A DNA stretch of 64,000 nt from Bacteroidales bacterium (GCA_012729335.1 JAAYDJ010000007.1:248001-312000); one strand, 5' to 3'; positions 36,664 through 45,237 are shown, numbered from the stretch's first letter. Translations and numbers: made by a program. The notes: generated from the sequence alone by a model not told the origin.

Positions 36664-37857
36664 CTATTTTAGTTTGGCCAGTGCCTCTTTGATGCGGGTA
36701 AGGGCCGTGACCAGTTGTTCTTCGGAGGCGGCATAGCTAAGCCGGAAGCAGCCCGGGGCACCAAAGGCATCGCCGGAGACTACGCCGACATGTCCCTTGC
36801 TCAGAATGTAAAAACAGAGGTCGTCGGAATGGCGGATGACCATTTCCCCGTCGCTCTTGCCGAAATAGGCCGAACATTCAGGGAAAACATAAAAAGCGCC
36901 TTCGGGTTTGCTGGTTTTCAGGCCCGGGATTCCGGCCATCATGGAAAGAACCAGGTCGCGCCGTTTTTCGAACTGGGCCACCATTCTGCGCACTTCGGTA
37001 CCATCGTGGTTGAAAGCAGCCACAGAGGCGATCTGGGCCACCGAATTGGGCCCCGAGGTGAACTGTCCCTGCAGCTTGTTACAGGCCTTGGCGATCCACA
37101 GGGGCCCCGCCATGAAACCGATGCGGTAGCCCGTCATGGCATATGATTTGGAGACCCCGTTGATAATGACCACACGATCCCTGATCTCAGGGAACTGGGC
37201 CAGCGAGGCAAACTGCTTTCCGTAAATGATATGCTCATAGATCTCATCCGATATGATGATGATCTGCGGATGACGTGCAAAAATGGCAGCAAAGGCCTTC
37301 AGCTCCTCATAACTGTACACGCTTCCGGTAGGGTTGCTCGGACTGCTGAAGAGGAAGGCTTTGGTTTTTGGGGTAATGGCGGCTTCCAGCTGTGCCGGGG
37401 TGATCTTAAAGTCATTTTCCACCGTGGTGTCGATGACCACGTTCACCCCCTCGGAATAGCTCACCAGGTCGACATAGGTGACCCAGTAGGGCGCGGGAAC
37501 AATGACTTCATCACCTTTGTCGACCACCACCTGCAGCACATTGGCCAGGGCATGTTTGGCCCCGTTGGAAACCACAATCTGCGCAGGTTCGTAGTCGAGA
37601 CCGTTCTCCCGTTTCAACTTGCCGGCAATGGCTTTGAGTAACTCAGGATAACCCGGAACCGGGGAATAATAGGAGTAGTTGTCGTCGATGGCTTTCTTGG
37701 CTGCTTCCTTGATGAAATCAGGGGTGTGAAAATCGGGTTCTCCTACACCCAGGCTGATCACATCAATGCCCTGGGCCTTGAGTTCCCTGCTCTTCTGTGC
37801 CACCGCCAGCGTGGCCGATTCCGAAAGCCGGTTGATCCGTTCTGCTGCCTTTGTCAT
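36664..37857 (-). CDS. Pyridoxal-phosphate aminotransferase, aspartate type
   Basis: Class I aminotransferase (fold type I), 397 residues. The PLP lysine is K237 in NGVSKSYAMTGYRIGF; SSPSNPTGSVYS and IIISDEIYEHI hold the other cofactor contacts. It belongs to the thermophile-type aspartate aminotransferase subgroup (prephenate or aromatic acceptors are possible). Start at 37857 (MTKAAERINRLSESATLAVA), as in relatives; an in-frame extension to 37914 is not supported. No clear operon partner; 190 nt upstream of the helicase gene start hold no gene. Confidence 0.92.
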   Translation of the reverse strand: MTKAAERINRLSESATLAVAQKSRELKAQGIDVISLGVGEPDFHTPDFIKEAAKKAIDDNYSYYSPVPGYPELLKAIAGKLKRENGLDYEPAQIVVSNGAKHALANVLQVVVDKGDEVIVPAPYWVTYVDLVSYSEGVNVVIDTTVENDFKITPAQLEAAITPKTKAFLFSSPSNPTGSVYSYEELKAFAAIFARHPQIIIISDEIYEHIIYGKQFASLAQFPEIRDRVVIINGVSKSYAMTGYRIGFMAGPLWIAKACNKLQGQFTSGPNSVAQIASVAAFNHDGTEVRRMVAQFEKRRDLVLSMMAGIPGLKTSKPEGAFYVFPECSAYFGKSDGEMVIRHSDDLCFYILSKGHVGVVSGDAFGAPGCFRLSYAASEEQLVTALTRIKEALAKLK

Positions 37858-37979
37858 GTCGTCTGGTTTTTTGATGTTCTGTATCGGTTGCAAGATATAA
37901 AAATAGTTATTCAATGCGGGAAAATATGATCAAAGTGATCAGATGAAGTTAAAAAGACTGACGATTTGTTAAGGATGGG

Positions 37980-38363
37980 TTAATCGAAGAGGGTCTCATC
38001 GCGGATGAGCATCAGGATGGCCGAATGGGGGAGGATGAAATACTTTTCCTTCCGGAATTCGATTTCGTAGCCGCTTTTATTGAGATAAACGGCCATGTCG
38101 CCCACCCGTGCCTGCAGGGGCACATATTTGACCGCCTCCCGTTTTTCCTTCCAGGGTTCATCTTCGTCGGTCATGGCAGGGATAGGGTAGCCCGGTCCCA
38201 CGCGGACCACATAGCCGCTCAGGACTTTTTCGTTTTCCTGGACGGTAGGTGGGAGAAGCAGTCCGGAGCTGGTTTTCTGGGCCGGGTTTTTGGGTTTGAT
38301 CAGTACCCGGTCGCCCACCATGATGATCTTGTCGAGGTCTTTTTCGTCTATATTAAGGGACAT
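37980..38363 (-). CDS. GroES-family (Cpn10-like) protein
   Basis: 127 residues with GDRVLIKPKNPAQKTSSGLLLP, VVRVGPGY, VGDMAVYLNKSGYEIEF, the same beta-barrel order as GroES but with an insert (PIPAMTDEDEPWKEKREAVK) where canonical GroES has the mobile-loop or roof region. It is not next to groEL. It probably binds a chaperonin or another ring protein, but this is inference. The 23-nt spacing to map suggests cotranscription. Confidence 0.8.
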   Translation of the reverse strand: MSLNIDEKDLDKIIMVGDRVLIKPKNPAQKTSSGLLLPPTVQENEKVLSGYVVRVGPGYPIPAMTDEDEPWKEKREAVKYVPLQARVGDMAVYLNKSGYEIEFRKEKYFILPHSAILMLIRDETLFD

Positions 38364-38386
38364 GTGGTTCTGGATAAGGGTATATA

Positions 38387-39166
38387 TCAGGTGAGGTGAT
38401 ATTCCTGGTTGGCGTCGGTGAGGACCTCAAAGCCTGTGGGGGTGACCAGGACGGTATGTTCAAATTGTGCTGAGAGTTTACGGTCTGACGTGCGGGCGGT
38501 CCAGCCGTCCTTACGGTCGATGACGGTGGTGGGTCTACCCTGGTTGATCATGGGTTCTATAGTAAAGATCATTCCCGGCCGCATCAAAGGGCCGCTGTTC
38601 CGGCGGGCGGCATGGTCGACCTGGGGCTCTTCATGGAACTCCACGCCCACGCCGTGGCCGCAAAACTCATAGACAACGCTGAACCCCTGTGAACGGGCAT
38701 ATCTGCTGATCACAAACCCGATGTTGCCAAAGTAATTGCCGGGCCGCACTTGCTGAATTCCCAGGTCAAGGCAATGTCGGGTGGTGTCGACCAGTTTCCG
38801 GGCCAGTGGGGTGATCTCCCCTATGGTGTACATCCGCGAGGTGTCGCCATAAAATCCTTCCAGAATGGTGGTGACGTCAATATTCAGAATATCCCCTTCT
38901 TTAAGCACCACATGTGGTGAAGGAATACCATGACATACCACCTCATTGGGGGAAATACAGCTCGAAGCCGGAAAACCGTTGTAGCCTTTGGTGGCAGGCA
39001 CTGCTCCGTGGTCCCTGATGAACTCCTCAATTCTCTGGTCCAGCCATTCTGTGGTCACCCCGGCCTTCACCAGGGGAGCAATATAGTCCAGGGTTTGCGC
39101 CGCCAGCCGGCTGCTTCGCCGTATGCCTTCAATTTGCCCGGGTGATTTTATGAGAATATCATCCAT
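38387..39166 (-). CDS. map: Type I methionine aminopeptidase
   Basis: Removes the first methionine from new proteins. 259 residues. All five metal ligands are visible: D97, D108, H171, E204, E236, in NIDVTTILEGFYGDTSRMYT, FCGHGVGVEFHEEP, FTIEPM and AQFEHTVLV. Start at 39166 (MDDILIKSPGQIEGIRRSS); a longer frame to 39211 is not typical. Divergent from the thioesterase gene. Confidence 0.95.
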   Translation of the reverse strand: MDDILIKSPGQIEGIRRSSRLAAQTLDYIAPLVKAGVTTEWLDQRIEEFIRDHGAVPATKGYNGFPASSCISPNEVVCHGIPSPHVVLKEGDILNIDVTTILEGFYGDTSRMYTIGEITPLARKLVDTTRHCLDLGIQQVRPGNYFGNIGFVISRYARSQGFSVVYEFCGHGVGVEFHEEPQVDHAARRNSGPLMRPGMIFTIEPMINQGRPTTVIDRKDGWTARTSDRKLSAQFEHTVLVTPTGFEVLTDANQEYHLT

Positions 39167-39221
39167 TGCTTCAAATTTGTGCAAAATTGGCGAAATGATC
39201 CTGCATTTCAAAACCGAAAGG

Positions 39222-39229
39222 TATTTTTG
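39222..39229 (+). promoter_or_regulatory. Candidate -7 box for the thioesterase gene
   Basis: TATTTTTG matches TAnnTTTG, 25 nt before the ATG at 39255. It lies in the 88-nt gap between the map and thioesterase starts. Confidence 0.4.
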
Positions 39230-39254
39230 CCGGAAAGATTAATGTCAGTCAGTG

Positions 39255-39986
39255 ATGAAGCATTTGAACCATCTGAAAGCACAGTCTTTCCATATCAACC
39301 GGTTCGGGGAGGTCTCTACGCCCTTCCTTTTCTGGTACATGCAGGAGATTGCCTGGGAGCATGCCCGTGTGTTGGGATTCGGATTTGAGGACCTTCGCGA
39401 GGACCAGCTTTTCTGGGTCCTTTCGCGCTTTTACGTCAAAGTGGGTCGCCGGCCCCGCTGGACCGAGGAGTTCACCCTGGAGACCTGGTCACGTGGTACC
39501 GACGGCTTTTATGCCTACCGTGATTTCCGTTTTGTGGACCCTGAAGGGAAAGAGATCATCACCGCCACCAGCAGCTGGCTGGTCCTCAACCTTCACACCC
39601 GCCGCATCCAGAGGTTGTCTTTACTGACCGGATTCCCTGACTATTCCGAAAGCCTGGTGGGCTTCAACCCCGGGAAAGTAGCCTCACCCGTCACCAGTGA
39701 AACACCAGAATTCTTCCCCGTCCTTTTCAATGAGATAGACATCAACCAGCATTTCAATACCGGCCGATACCTCGAACGGATCAACAACAGCTACTCCTTT
39801 GAATTTCACCGCACCCACACCCTGAAGGAGATGGAAGTCAATTTCCTGAAGGAGGGACTTCCCGACGACCGCCTGGCTGTTCGCCAGCAACGGCTCACCC
39901 CTTCAGAACATCTCTGCAGCATTATCCGCGAAAGCGACGGCACCGACCTCATCCGTGCCCGCCTCGTCTGGGAACCCAAAGCATAA
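39255..39986 (+). CDS. Acyl-ACP thioesterase
   Basis: Releases fatty acids from acyl carrier protein. 243 residues, two hotdog-fold halves: N-terminal FGEVSTPFLFWYMQEIAWEH and WVLSRFYVKVGRRPRW; C-terminal EIDINQHFNTGRYLERI, where the Asn-His pair of FatA/FatB-type active sites lies, then MEVNFLKEGLPDD. Probably sets chain length of free fatty acids. Start is the ATG at 39255 (a GTG precedes it in frame). Convergent with miaA across a heptamer repeat. Confidence 0.9.
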   Translation: MKHLNHLKAQSFHINRFGEVSTPFLFWYMQEIAWEHARVLGFGFEDLREDQLFWVLSRFYVKVGRRPRWTEEFTLETWSRGTDGFYAYRDFRFVDPEGKEIITATSSWLVLNLHTRRIQRLSLLTGFPDYSESLVGFNPGKVASPVTSETPEFFPVLFNEIDINQHFNTGRYLERINNSYSFEFHRTHTLKEMEVNFLKEGLPDDRLAVRQQRLTPSEHLCSIIRESDGTDLIRARLVWEPKA

Positions 39987-40013
39987 CCGATCCTATTGTT
40001 GCATTCTGATATC

Positions 40014-40130
40014 CTGACATTCCAGATTCCAGATTCCCTCATTCAAGATTCAAGATTCCAGATTCCTGACTCAAGATTCCAGACTCCAGACTCCTCATTC
40101 CAGATTCCAGATTCCTGACTCAAGATTCCT
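40014..40130 (+). repeat. Second heptamer array between the thioesterase gene and miaA
   Basis: About 16 units of the same GAYTCNN family (GATTCCA, GATTCAA, GACTCAA, GATTCCT) with ATTC-type 8-mers in between. It lies between convergent genes and its last units encode the final two codons and the TGA of miaA. Confidence 0.9.
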
Positions 40131-41229
40131 GTCTTGTTTGCATCAGTTCCAGCACCTGGTTTACTTTCTCCTCCAGGGTGAGGTTCCCGTCGATCCAGTT
40201 AATGATGGTGCCTTCCCGTTCCATTTTCCGGAACCAGGTCATCTGCCGCTTGGCGAACTGGTGAATGGCGATGTTGAGTTTTTGGATCATCTCCTGCCGG
40301 GTCAGTTCCCCGGTCAGATAGAGGGTGATGAATTTGTACTCCAGTCCGTAATAGGTGAGGGCTTCAGGAGCGATTCCTGAACGGAGCAATCCTCCCACCT
40401 CTTCGATCATCCCTTGGTTCAGGCGTTGGTGCAGCCGCTCTGTGATTCTCTTCCTGCGGGTTTCCACGTCAAAATGGAGGGCCACGATAAGGGGACTTAG
40501 AGACGGAGAGACTAAGGGACTAAGGGACTGAGAGACTAAGGGACTAAGGGACTGAGAGACTAAGGGACTAAGGGACTGAGAGAAGGAGGGACTGAGAGAG
40601 GGAGAGGCTCCATCTGGAAGGGATTGGCATTCAGATGGAATCGTGTTGATGTTCAGGTTCTGATAGTAATCCTCAATTTCAATGGCTCTTATCGCCCTTT
40701 TCGTGTTGACAATATCGGTGATGTTGTGGAGGCTGGATTTGTATGTTTTAAGGATAGTGGTGAGTTCTTCCAGCGATTTTTCTTTCAGTTCTGCCCTAAG
40801 CGTCTCGTTGACCGGTACCTCGATAAGCCGGTAATCCCTGAGGACTGCTTCGATATACAATCCGCTTCCTCCGCAAAGCACCGGGAATTTACCCCGTGCA
40901 CGGAGGTCGGCCATCACCTTCTGAAAATCGCGCTTGAATTCAAATACATTGTACTGGTATCCCGCATCGACAATATCGATAAGGTGCACGGGGATCCTGG
41001 TGCCCTCCACCACATAATCATCCAGGTCTTTCCCGGTGCCGATATCCATGCCCCTGTAAACCTGCCGCGAGTCGGCTGAAATCACCTCTCCACCCAACCT
41101 GAAGGCCAGGTGGGCGGCCAGAGCCGTCTTGCCCGTGGCCGTAGGCCCGGTCACCGCGAGTATATTATACTTGATGGATCCATCTTTTTTCAGATGGATT
41201 TTATTATCAATTTCATTTGAAGTACTCAT
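40120..41229 (-). CDS. miaA: tRNA dimethylallyltransferase with a repeat-coded insert
   Basis: Transfers a dimethylallyl group to A37 of tRNAs reading UNN codons. 369 residues, about 60 more than usual. P-loop GPTATGKT (28-35), SADSRQVYRGMDIGTGK (51-67), CGGSGLYIEAV, and the RAIEIEDYYQ region are normal. Residues 208-247 (units of SQSLSPLV) are encoded by an octamer array and sit in the loop before IVALHFDVETRRKR, where other MiaA proteins have a short turn. The TAA of the hicA remnant shares a base with the miaA ATG (TAATG). The last two codons lie in a heptamer array. Confidence 0.93.
   Translation of the reverse strand: MSTSNEIDNKIHLKKDGSIKYNILAVTGPTATGKTALAAHLAFRLGGEVISADSRQVYRGMDIGTGKDLDDYVVEGTRIPVHLIDIVDAGYQYNVFEFKRDFQKVMADLRARGKFPVLCGGSGLYIEAVLRDYRLIEVPVNETLRAELKEKSLEELTTILKTYKSSLHNITDIVNTKRAIRAIEIEDYYQNLNINTIPSECQSLPDGASPSLSPSFSQSLSPLVSQSLSPLVSQSLSPLVSPSLSPLIVALHFDVETRRKRITERLHQRLNQGMIEEVGGLLRSGIAPEALTYYGLEYKFITLYLTGELTRQEMIQKLNIAIHQFAKRQMTWFRKMEREGTIINWIDGNLTLEEKVNQVLELMQTRQES
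40490..40609 (-). repeat. Octamer tandem array inside miaA
   Basis: Fifteen 8-nt units on the plus strand of the type AAGGGACT or GAGAGACT. The central nine form three exact 24-nt copies (40506-40577), each GAGAGACT-AAGGGACT-AAGGGACT. On the coding strand this gives 8-residue repeats. The unit length is not a multiple of three, so gain or loss of one unit would shift the frame. Confidence 0.92.
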
Positions 41230-41341
41230 TACTTAAAATACAGATCCAAGAAATTTTCAATTTTCATTTCAATATCTTCCCGTATAATTTTCCTGAGTAA
41301 TCCCAAGGGTCAATTTTCATTTCCATGCACTGGAACGGTAG
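41229..41341 (-). pseudogene. hicA toxin remnant (C-terminal part only)
   Basis: Reading on from the hicB stop in another frame gives TVPVHGNEN, an in-frame TGA, then PLGLLRKIIREDIEMK and IENFLDLYFK before TAA. This matches the C-terminal third of HicA toxins (the VPVHGN strand and the LLRKIIRED helix). The N-terminal part with the active-site histidine is missing and no start is visible, so no toxin is made. The TAA overlaps the miaA ATG by one base. Confidence 0.7.
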
Positions 41342-41512
41342 TCACTCTTCAACGCACATTTCAATTACTTCTTTCAGATTACCCAGAGCTTCCTCGATGG
41401 TTTTTCCATAGGAATGACATCCTTTATAAACCGGACAGCTTACTATGTAGATTTCATCTTCGTCCTGCTCAATTACAACAGGGAGATGTAAAACTTCTTT
41501 TTCTTTTGTCAT
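41342..41512 (-). CDS. HicB-family antitoxin, orphaned
   Basis: 56 residues starting MTKEKEVLHLPVVIEQ; the segment DEDEIYIVSCPVYKGCHSYG followed by KTIEEALGNLKEVIEM is the HicB partial RNase H-like fold. HicB normally neutralises HicA, an mRNA-cleaving toxin; here only a broken hicA follows directly. There is no C-terminal DNA-binding domain in this short form. It may survive as a regulator or may be decaying. It lies upstream of miaA on the same strand and may be cotranscribed. Start at 41512; longer in-frame start at 41542 is possible. Confidence 0.82.
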   Translation of the reverse strand: MTKEKEVLHLPVVIEQDEDEIYIVSCPVYKGCHSYGKTIEEALGNLKEVIEMCVEE

Positions 41513-41599
41513 GTGAAGTTCTTTTTTCTCAGAAAAACTCAATCATCTTCTGTTGTGCTAATATAGAAAAAAAACGCACTATTTTTACCCTAAAAAGCG

Positions 41600-42223
41600 A
41601 TGCTCAAGGAAGCGTGTGTAGAAACCCTGGAGGAGGCCCTGCTGGCGGAAGCCCGGGGGGCTGACCGGATAGAACTCTGTTCCCGGTTGGATCTTGACGG
41701 TCTCACTCCCTCTCCTGAACTGATCAGGGAGGTGTGTTCGCGGTTAAAGATCCCGGTGATGGTGATGATCAGACCCAGGGAAGGAGATTTTGTCTATTCT
41801 GAAGGAGAAATTGCCGTAATGCTTGGGGAGATCGACAGGGCCAAAGCCCTGGGGGCTGCCGGCGTGGTCTTCGGGGTGCTGACCCCTGAAAATCAGGTGG
41901 CCCTGGATCAATGTAGTCTTTTGGCGGAACGGGCCTTTCCCTTGCCGGTTACCTTCCACAAAGCCATTGACACTCTGGCGGATCCTGCTGAAGGGATTCG
42001 GCAACTGCTGGCATGCGGCGGTATTACCAGGGTGCTTACTTCGGGGGGTAAGACTACAGCCCGGGAAAGTGCCGCAAAAATCAGGGAGATGATGGAAATA
42101 GCAGGGGACCAAATCATTATACTGGTGGCAGGAAAAGTTACCGGTGATAATGTGGAGGAGATCAGAGCGCTCACCGGAGCCCCTGAATTTCACGGCCGCC
42201 GCATCGTTGGAAATCTATCATAA
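41600..42223 (+). CDS. cutC: CutC family protein
   Basis: TIM-barrel protein named for copper homeostasis; the enzymatic role is unknown. 207 residues, shorter than the roughly 240 of E. coli CutC. Segments EACVETLEEALLAEARGADR, IELCSRLDLDGLTPS, VMIRPREGDFVYSEGE, VTFHKAIDT and RVLTSGGKTTARE are typical. The end, GAPEFHGRRIVGNLS, is truncated relative to family members, with the usual C-terminal helix missing. Next gene starts 20 nt downstream on the same strand. Confidence 0.9.
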   Translation: MLKEACVETLEEALLAEARGADRIELCSRLDLDGLTPSPELIREVCSRLKIPVMVMIRPREGDFVYSEGEIAVMLGEIDRAKALGAAGVVFGVLTPENQVALDQCSLLAERAFPLPVTFHKAIDTLADPAEGIRQLLACGGITRVLTSGGKTTARESAAKIREMMEIAGDQIIILVAGKVTGDNVEEIRALTGAPEFHGRRIVGNLS

Positions 42224-42242
42224 TCAGAATATCTCCGGGAAG

Positions 42243-43694
42243 ATGGATATCAAAAACCTTAATCGTTATGCCTTCATTCTGGCTATTGGCATTATCACGA
42301 TTCTGCTCTTGTATAAAGCTGTGCACATCCCTATTCTGAAAGACGAGTGGGAAACGCCGGTAAAGTATATTAACCACAGCGTGTGGGACATTATGATGTA
42401 TACCTCAAATTCCCCTAACAATCACATATTAAATACGTTACTGGTTAAGTTGTTTGTATTTGTCTTTGGATCACGGGATCAACTCATTCTGCGCCTTCCC
42501 AATATCTTGTCTTTTTTAATCTATGGTATCGCTGTTTTCCGGATCAACAGAGTCGTGTTAAAGGAAGATTCTTACTTTTTTATTCCAGCTTCCCTTTTTT
42601 TTATGGTCAATCCCTATTTGCTCGATTTTTTCGGGTTATGCAGGGGATATGGACTATCCAGCTCCCTGGCACTGTTGTCAGTCAGCTTTATGGTTTCGGC
42701 TTATTTTTATCAAAAGGAGCGTTCAGTTTGGGCAGCTTTGGGGCTGTCGCTGCTTGCTTCTTATGCCAATTTTACATTATTGGTGTTTTGGGGTGCTGTT
42801 ACCCTAATGGCCTGGTTTTATTTCATGATTAAGGAGGGGGGAAACCTCAGGAAATTAATACGACCTACCCTGGTGATTCTGGTCGTGAATTTATTGTATC
42901 TGGCACTTATAGCAACTCCTATCCTGAAAATGCAGAGTACTGATGAATTCAGGTTCTGGACCTCAAAAGGGTTTTATTATGACACGATTTATCCGCTGAT
43001 AGAATATTCCAGGAGCGGAAGACATATGATTTTTGAGAAGTCTCACATCTATTCCGTGGTGATTTTCGGAATCATACTGGCCAACCTCATCTACATCCTG
43101 ATCAGGCTCAGAAAATCAGGATGGAGCCGCAATTACCTGTATCATCCTGCTTTTGTAACAACTGCCATCCTGCTCCTGACAGCCCTGGTCAACATCGTGC
43201 AATGCATGCTCCTCCATACACCGAATCTGCATGGAAGAACGGCTTTGTTTTTCTACCCTTTGTTTATCTCTGTATTTGCTTCATTTTTAGGATGGTTAAA
43301 TCACTTCAAAGGGAGTTTGGTTAAGCCCGCACTGGCATCAGTTCTTGCCATCCTGGCTGTTTTTCATCTGGCCGACAGTTTCCGGCTCAACTGGGCCCGT
43401 GATAATTTCTTTGATGTCAATACCTTCGATGTGGTCAGATATATAGATGAACAGTACCAGGTGAAACCGGTTTCTCTCAAAACAAGTTGGTTGTTTTATC
43501 ATTCATTTGATTATTACCGGTATATCGACAAATACCCATGGCTTGAACTGAAGGAATACGATGAGTCGGTAAACATAAATACTGACGCAAAATTTTATTA
43601 TGTTCCAGCAGCAGATGCCGAAAAGCTGATACCCACCTACGAGGTGGTGTATAAGCCTGATAATGAAAGGTGGTTGCTGATGCGCAAAAAGTAA
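42243..43694 (+). CDS. Multi-span membrane protein, GT-C-like (paralog A)
   Basis: 483 residues starting MDIKNLNRYAF, about ten hydrophobic spans. The first loop (VHIPILKDEWETPVKYINHS with an acidic pair) and the helix PNNHILNTLLVKLFVFVFGS match GT39-like polyprenyl-phosphate glycosyltransferases in layout; the C-terminal third is soluble (YRYIDKYPWLELKEYDESVN). It is a clear paralog of the product of 52206-53678 over its whole length. Donor and acceptor unknown. The ATG at 42243 is chosen because it aligns exactly with the paralog. Near cutC, but a functional link is not implied. Confidence 0.7.
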   Translation: MDIKNLNRYAFILAIGIITILLLYKAVHIPILKDEWETPVKYINHSVWDIMMYTSNSPNNHILNTLLVKLFVFVFGSRDQLILRLPNILSFLIYGIAVFRINRVVLKEDSYFFIPASLFFMVNPYLLDFFGLCRGYGLSSSLALLSVSFMVSAYFYQKERSVWAALGLSLLASYANFTLLVFWGAVTLMAWFYFMIKEGGNLRKLIRPTLVILVVNLLYLALIATPILKMQSTDEFRFWTSKGFYYDTIYPLIEYSRSGRHMIFEKSHIYSVVIFGIILANLIYILIRLRKSGWSRNYLYHPAFVTTAILLLTALVNIVQCMLLHTPNLHGRTALFFYPLFISVFASFLGWLNHFKGSLVKPALASVLAILAVFHLADSFRLNWARDNFFDVNTFDVVRYIDEQYQVKPVSLKTSWLFYHSFDYYRYIDKYPWLELKEYDESVNINTDAKFYYVPAADAEKLIPTYEVVYKPDNERWLLMRKK

Positions 43695-43756
43695 TCTGCG
43701 CCCAGTTTGAATGAAGGAGAGGCATTCAGCGTTTCTGACTCAGGGGCATTAAAAGG

Positions 43757-45154
43757 TTACTTTTTTTTCAGGTCTTCAAACTGAAATTCGAAGCCGTCGA
43801 GGGGGGTGCGGGCCGGGGCCAGAACCACCCTGTGTTGGCTGTCAAGCAGGAAAGCAGAAGGGTAGGAGCGGACTTTATACAATTTCCCCGCCTCAAGCCC
43901 GGGGGTGTCGGTGACCACGATCCCTGGCACCTGATGACGGCTCATAAATTCCATCACATTGATCCGGGAGGAGGGGGAGGCGACCACTACCACCTGCACA
44001 TCCTTTCCAGTTTTCTCCACCAGAGTTTTGAGGTATTTCACCTGCTCCTGGCAAACCGGGATTTCCAGGTCGGCAAAAAGGAGGTACAAATAGGAGCTGG
44101 TATTGCTCCTGGTGCACCAGGTGCGATCCTCTCCTGAGGGAAGACAAATTTCAGGAGCAGTGGTGCCGGGTTGCAGAAAAGTGATTTTCTCTGAAACCAT
44201 AGACGCCATATCCCTGACTTCCTTCATGTTGTGAGAAGAGAAGTAGGCTGAGGCGACCATTTTCCGGATGCCGTTCTTGGAGAATTCTCCGGAATACCAG
44301 GCGTCGTAGAGCAGCTTCAGGAGGATCACGTCGGCAAGGGGGGAGGGAGCTGCCGTAAAACGGGCGGTCCAGTTCTTCAGTTCCGTAAGGTTTTCTCTGG
44401 CTACCCACAGCCGGAGGCTGGCACCTGCTGGTGATTTGCTCTCAGTACTCAGGGTGTTGACATAAAGCCGGTTGAGAAAATCGGTAAAGGCTGGGCGGCT
44501 CCAGGCCTCCGCAGGGAGATCTTTCAGATTGGCAGCCATCTTTTCCCGGCCGGCACGCATCACATCTGCTTCCAAAGCGGCCATCCTCACCCGGAAATGC
44601 TCCCGGAACAAGGGATCTTTGAAATTCCCAAATTCTCCCTCCATGTACCGGTTGATGGTGTCGGCATAGCTTTTCATCTGCCTGTGGTAGAGCTGATTGA
44701 AATATTTGTCGGTGAGCCTGAACAACCGGGTGTCGAAACGCGAAATAAGGTTGGTGAGCTCCCCGGTGCCACCATCGCCGGTTTTCAGCCAGATCTCCAC
44801 CGGCTCAAAATAGGGATTTTTGCTCTCCTCAAAACTCTTTTCCCGCAGCGGCGGGAGATGCAGGGTGACTTCCTTCCCGGGTTCCAGAAAAAACCTGCCG
44901 CGGAAAATCCCAAAATCGGCAAAGCAATAAACCGGGGAAGTGACTTCTACACTGCCCGAAAAATTGCCGTCATGGCCTATGGAAAGGGTGAAGATGGGGA
45001 GGGGGCTCCGTGTCACCGGGTCGGAATGGGTAAAGAACACAAAGCTCCGCCCTGCATATTCCGCAGCGGTCCCGCTCACCCGGACCGCCCCGGCCGGGCA
45101 TAAAAACAGGACAAATAACGAAACCAGCAAGATCTTACGCATCCCTTTCATCAT
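43757..45154 (-). CDS. Thioredoxin-like exported protein lacking the nucleophilic cysteine
   Basis: 465 residues with a signal peptide (ILLVSLFVLFLCPAGAV). N-terminal beta-rich part like the DUF4369-type domain of Bacteroidota thiol proteins (SIGHDGNFSGSVEV, FFLEPGKEVTLHLPP). The C-terminal Trx fold aligns FADLEIPVCQEQVKYL with the usual FWATWCGPC motif: the first cysteine is Ile365, and only the second is kept (Cys368). The cis-proline segment SYPSAFLLD is present. So it likely binds rather than oxidises or reduces thiols. Start may be Met5 (MRKILL). Confidence 0.78.
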   Translation of the reverse strand: MMKGMRKILLVSLFVLFLCPAGAVRVSGTAAEYAGRSFVFFTHSDPVTRSPLPIFTLSIGHDGNFSGSVEVTSPVYCFADFGIFRGRFFLEPGKEVTLHLPPLREKSFEESKNPYFEPVEIWLKTGDGGTGELTNLISRFDTRLFRLTDKYFNQLYHRQMKSYADTINRYMEGEFGNFKDPLFREHFRVRMAALEADVMRAGREKMAANLKDLPAEAWSRPAFTDFLNRLYVNTLSTESKSPAGASLRLWVARENLTELKNWTARFTAAPSPLADVILLKLLYDAWYSGEFSKNGIRKMVASAYFSSHNMKEVRDMASMVSEKITFLQPGTTAPEICLPSGEDRTWCTRSNTSSYLYLLFADLEIPVCQEQVKYLKTLVEKTGKDVQVVVVASPSSRINVMEFMSRHQVPGIVVTDTPGLEAGKLYKVRSYPSAFLLDSQHRVVLAPARTPLDGFEFQFEDLKKK

Positions 45155-45237
45155 TCATTACGCCCTATTAACTCTTCAGAAACCAAATTATTGTTTTGAT
45201 ACCCGGCAGGGATGAGGTTGGCCGGAAAAGGAAAGGA

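Noticed and set aside
33811-40130. Heptamer arrays as CRISPR arrays
   Set aside because: The units are 7 nt with no spacers, and no cas genes are in the window.
41229-41341. In-frame TGA in the hicA remnant read as selenocysteine, because selD is present
   Set aside because: The N-terminal half of the gene is missing, and there is no SelB or tRNA-Sec in the window. A decayed pseudogene is simpler.
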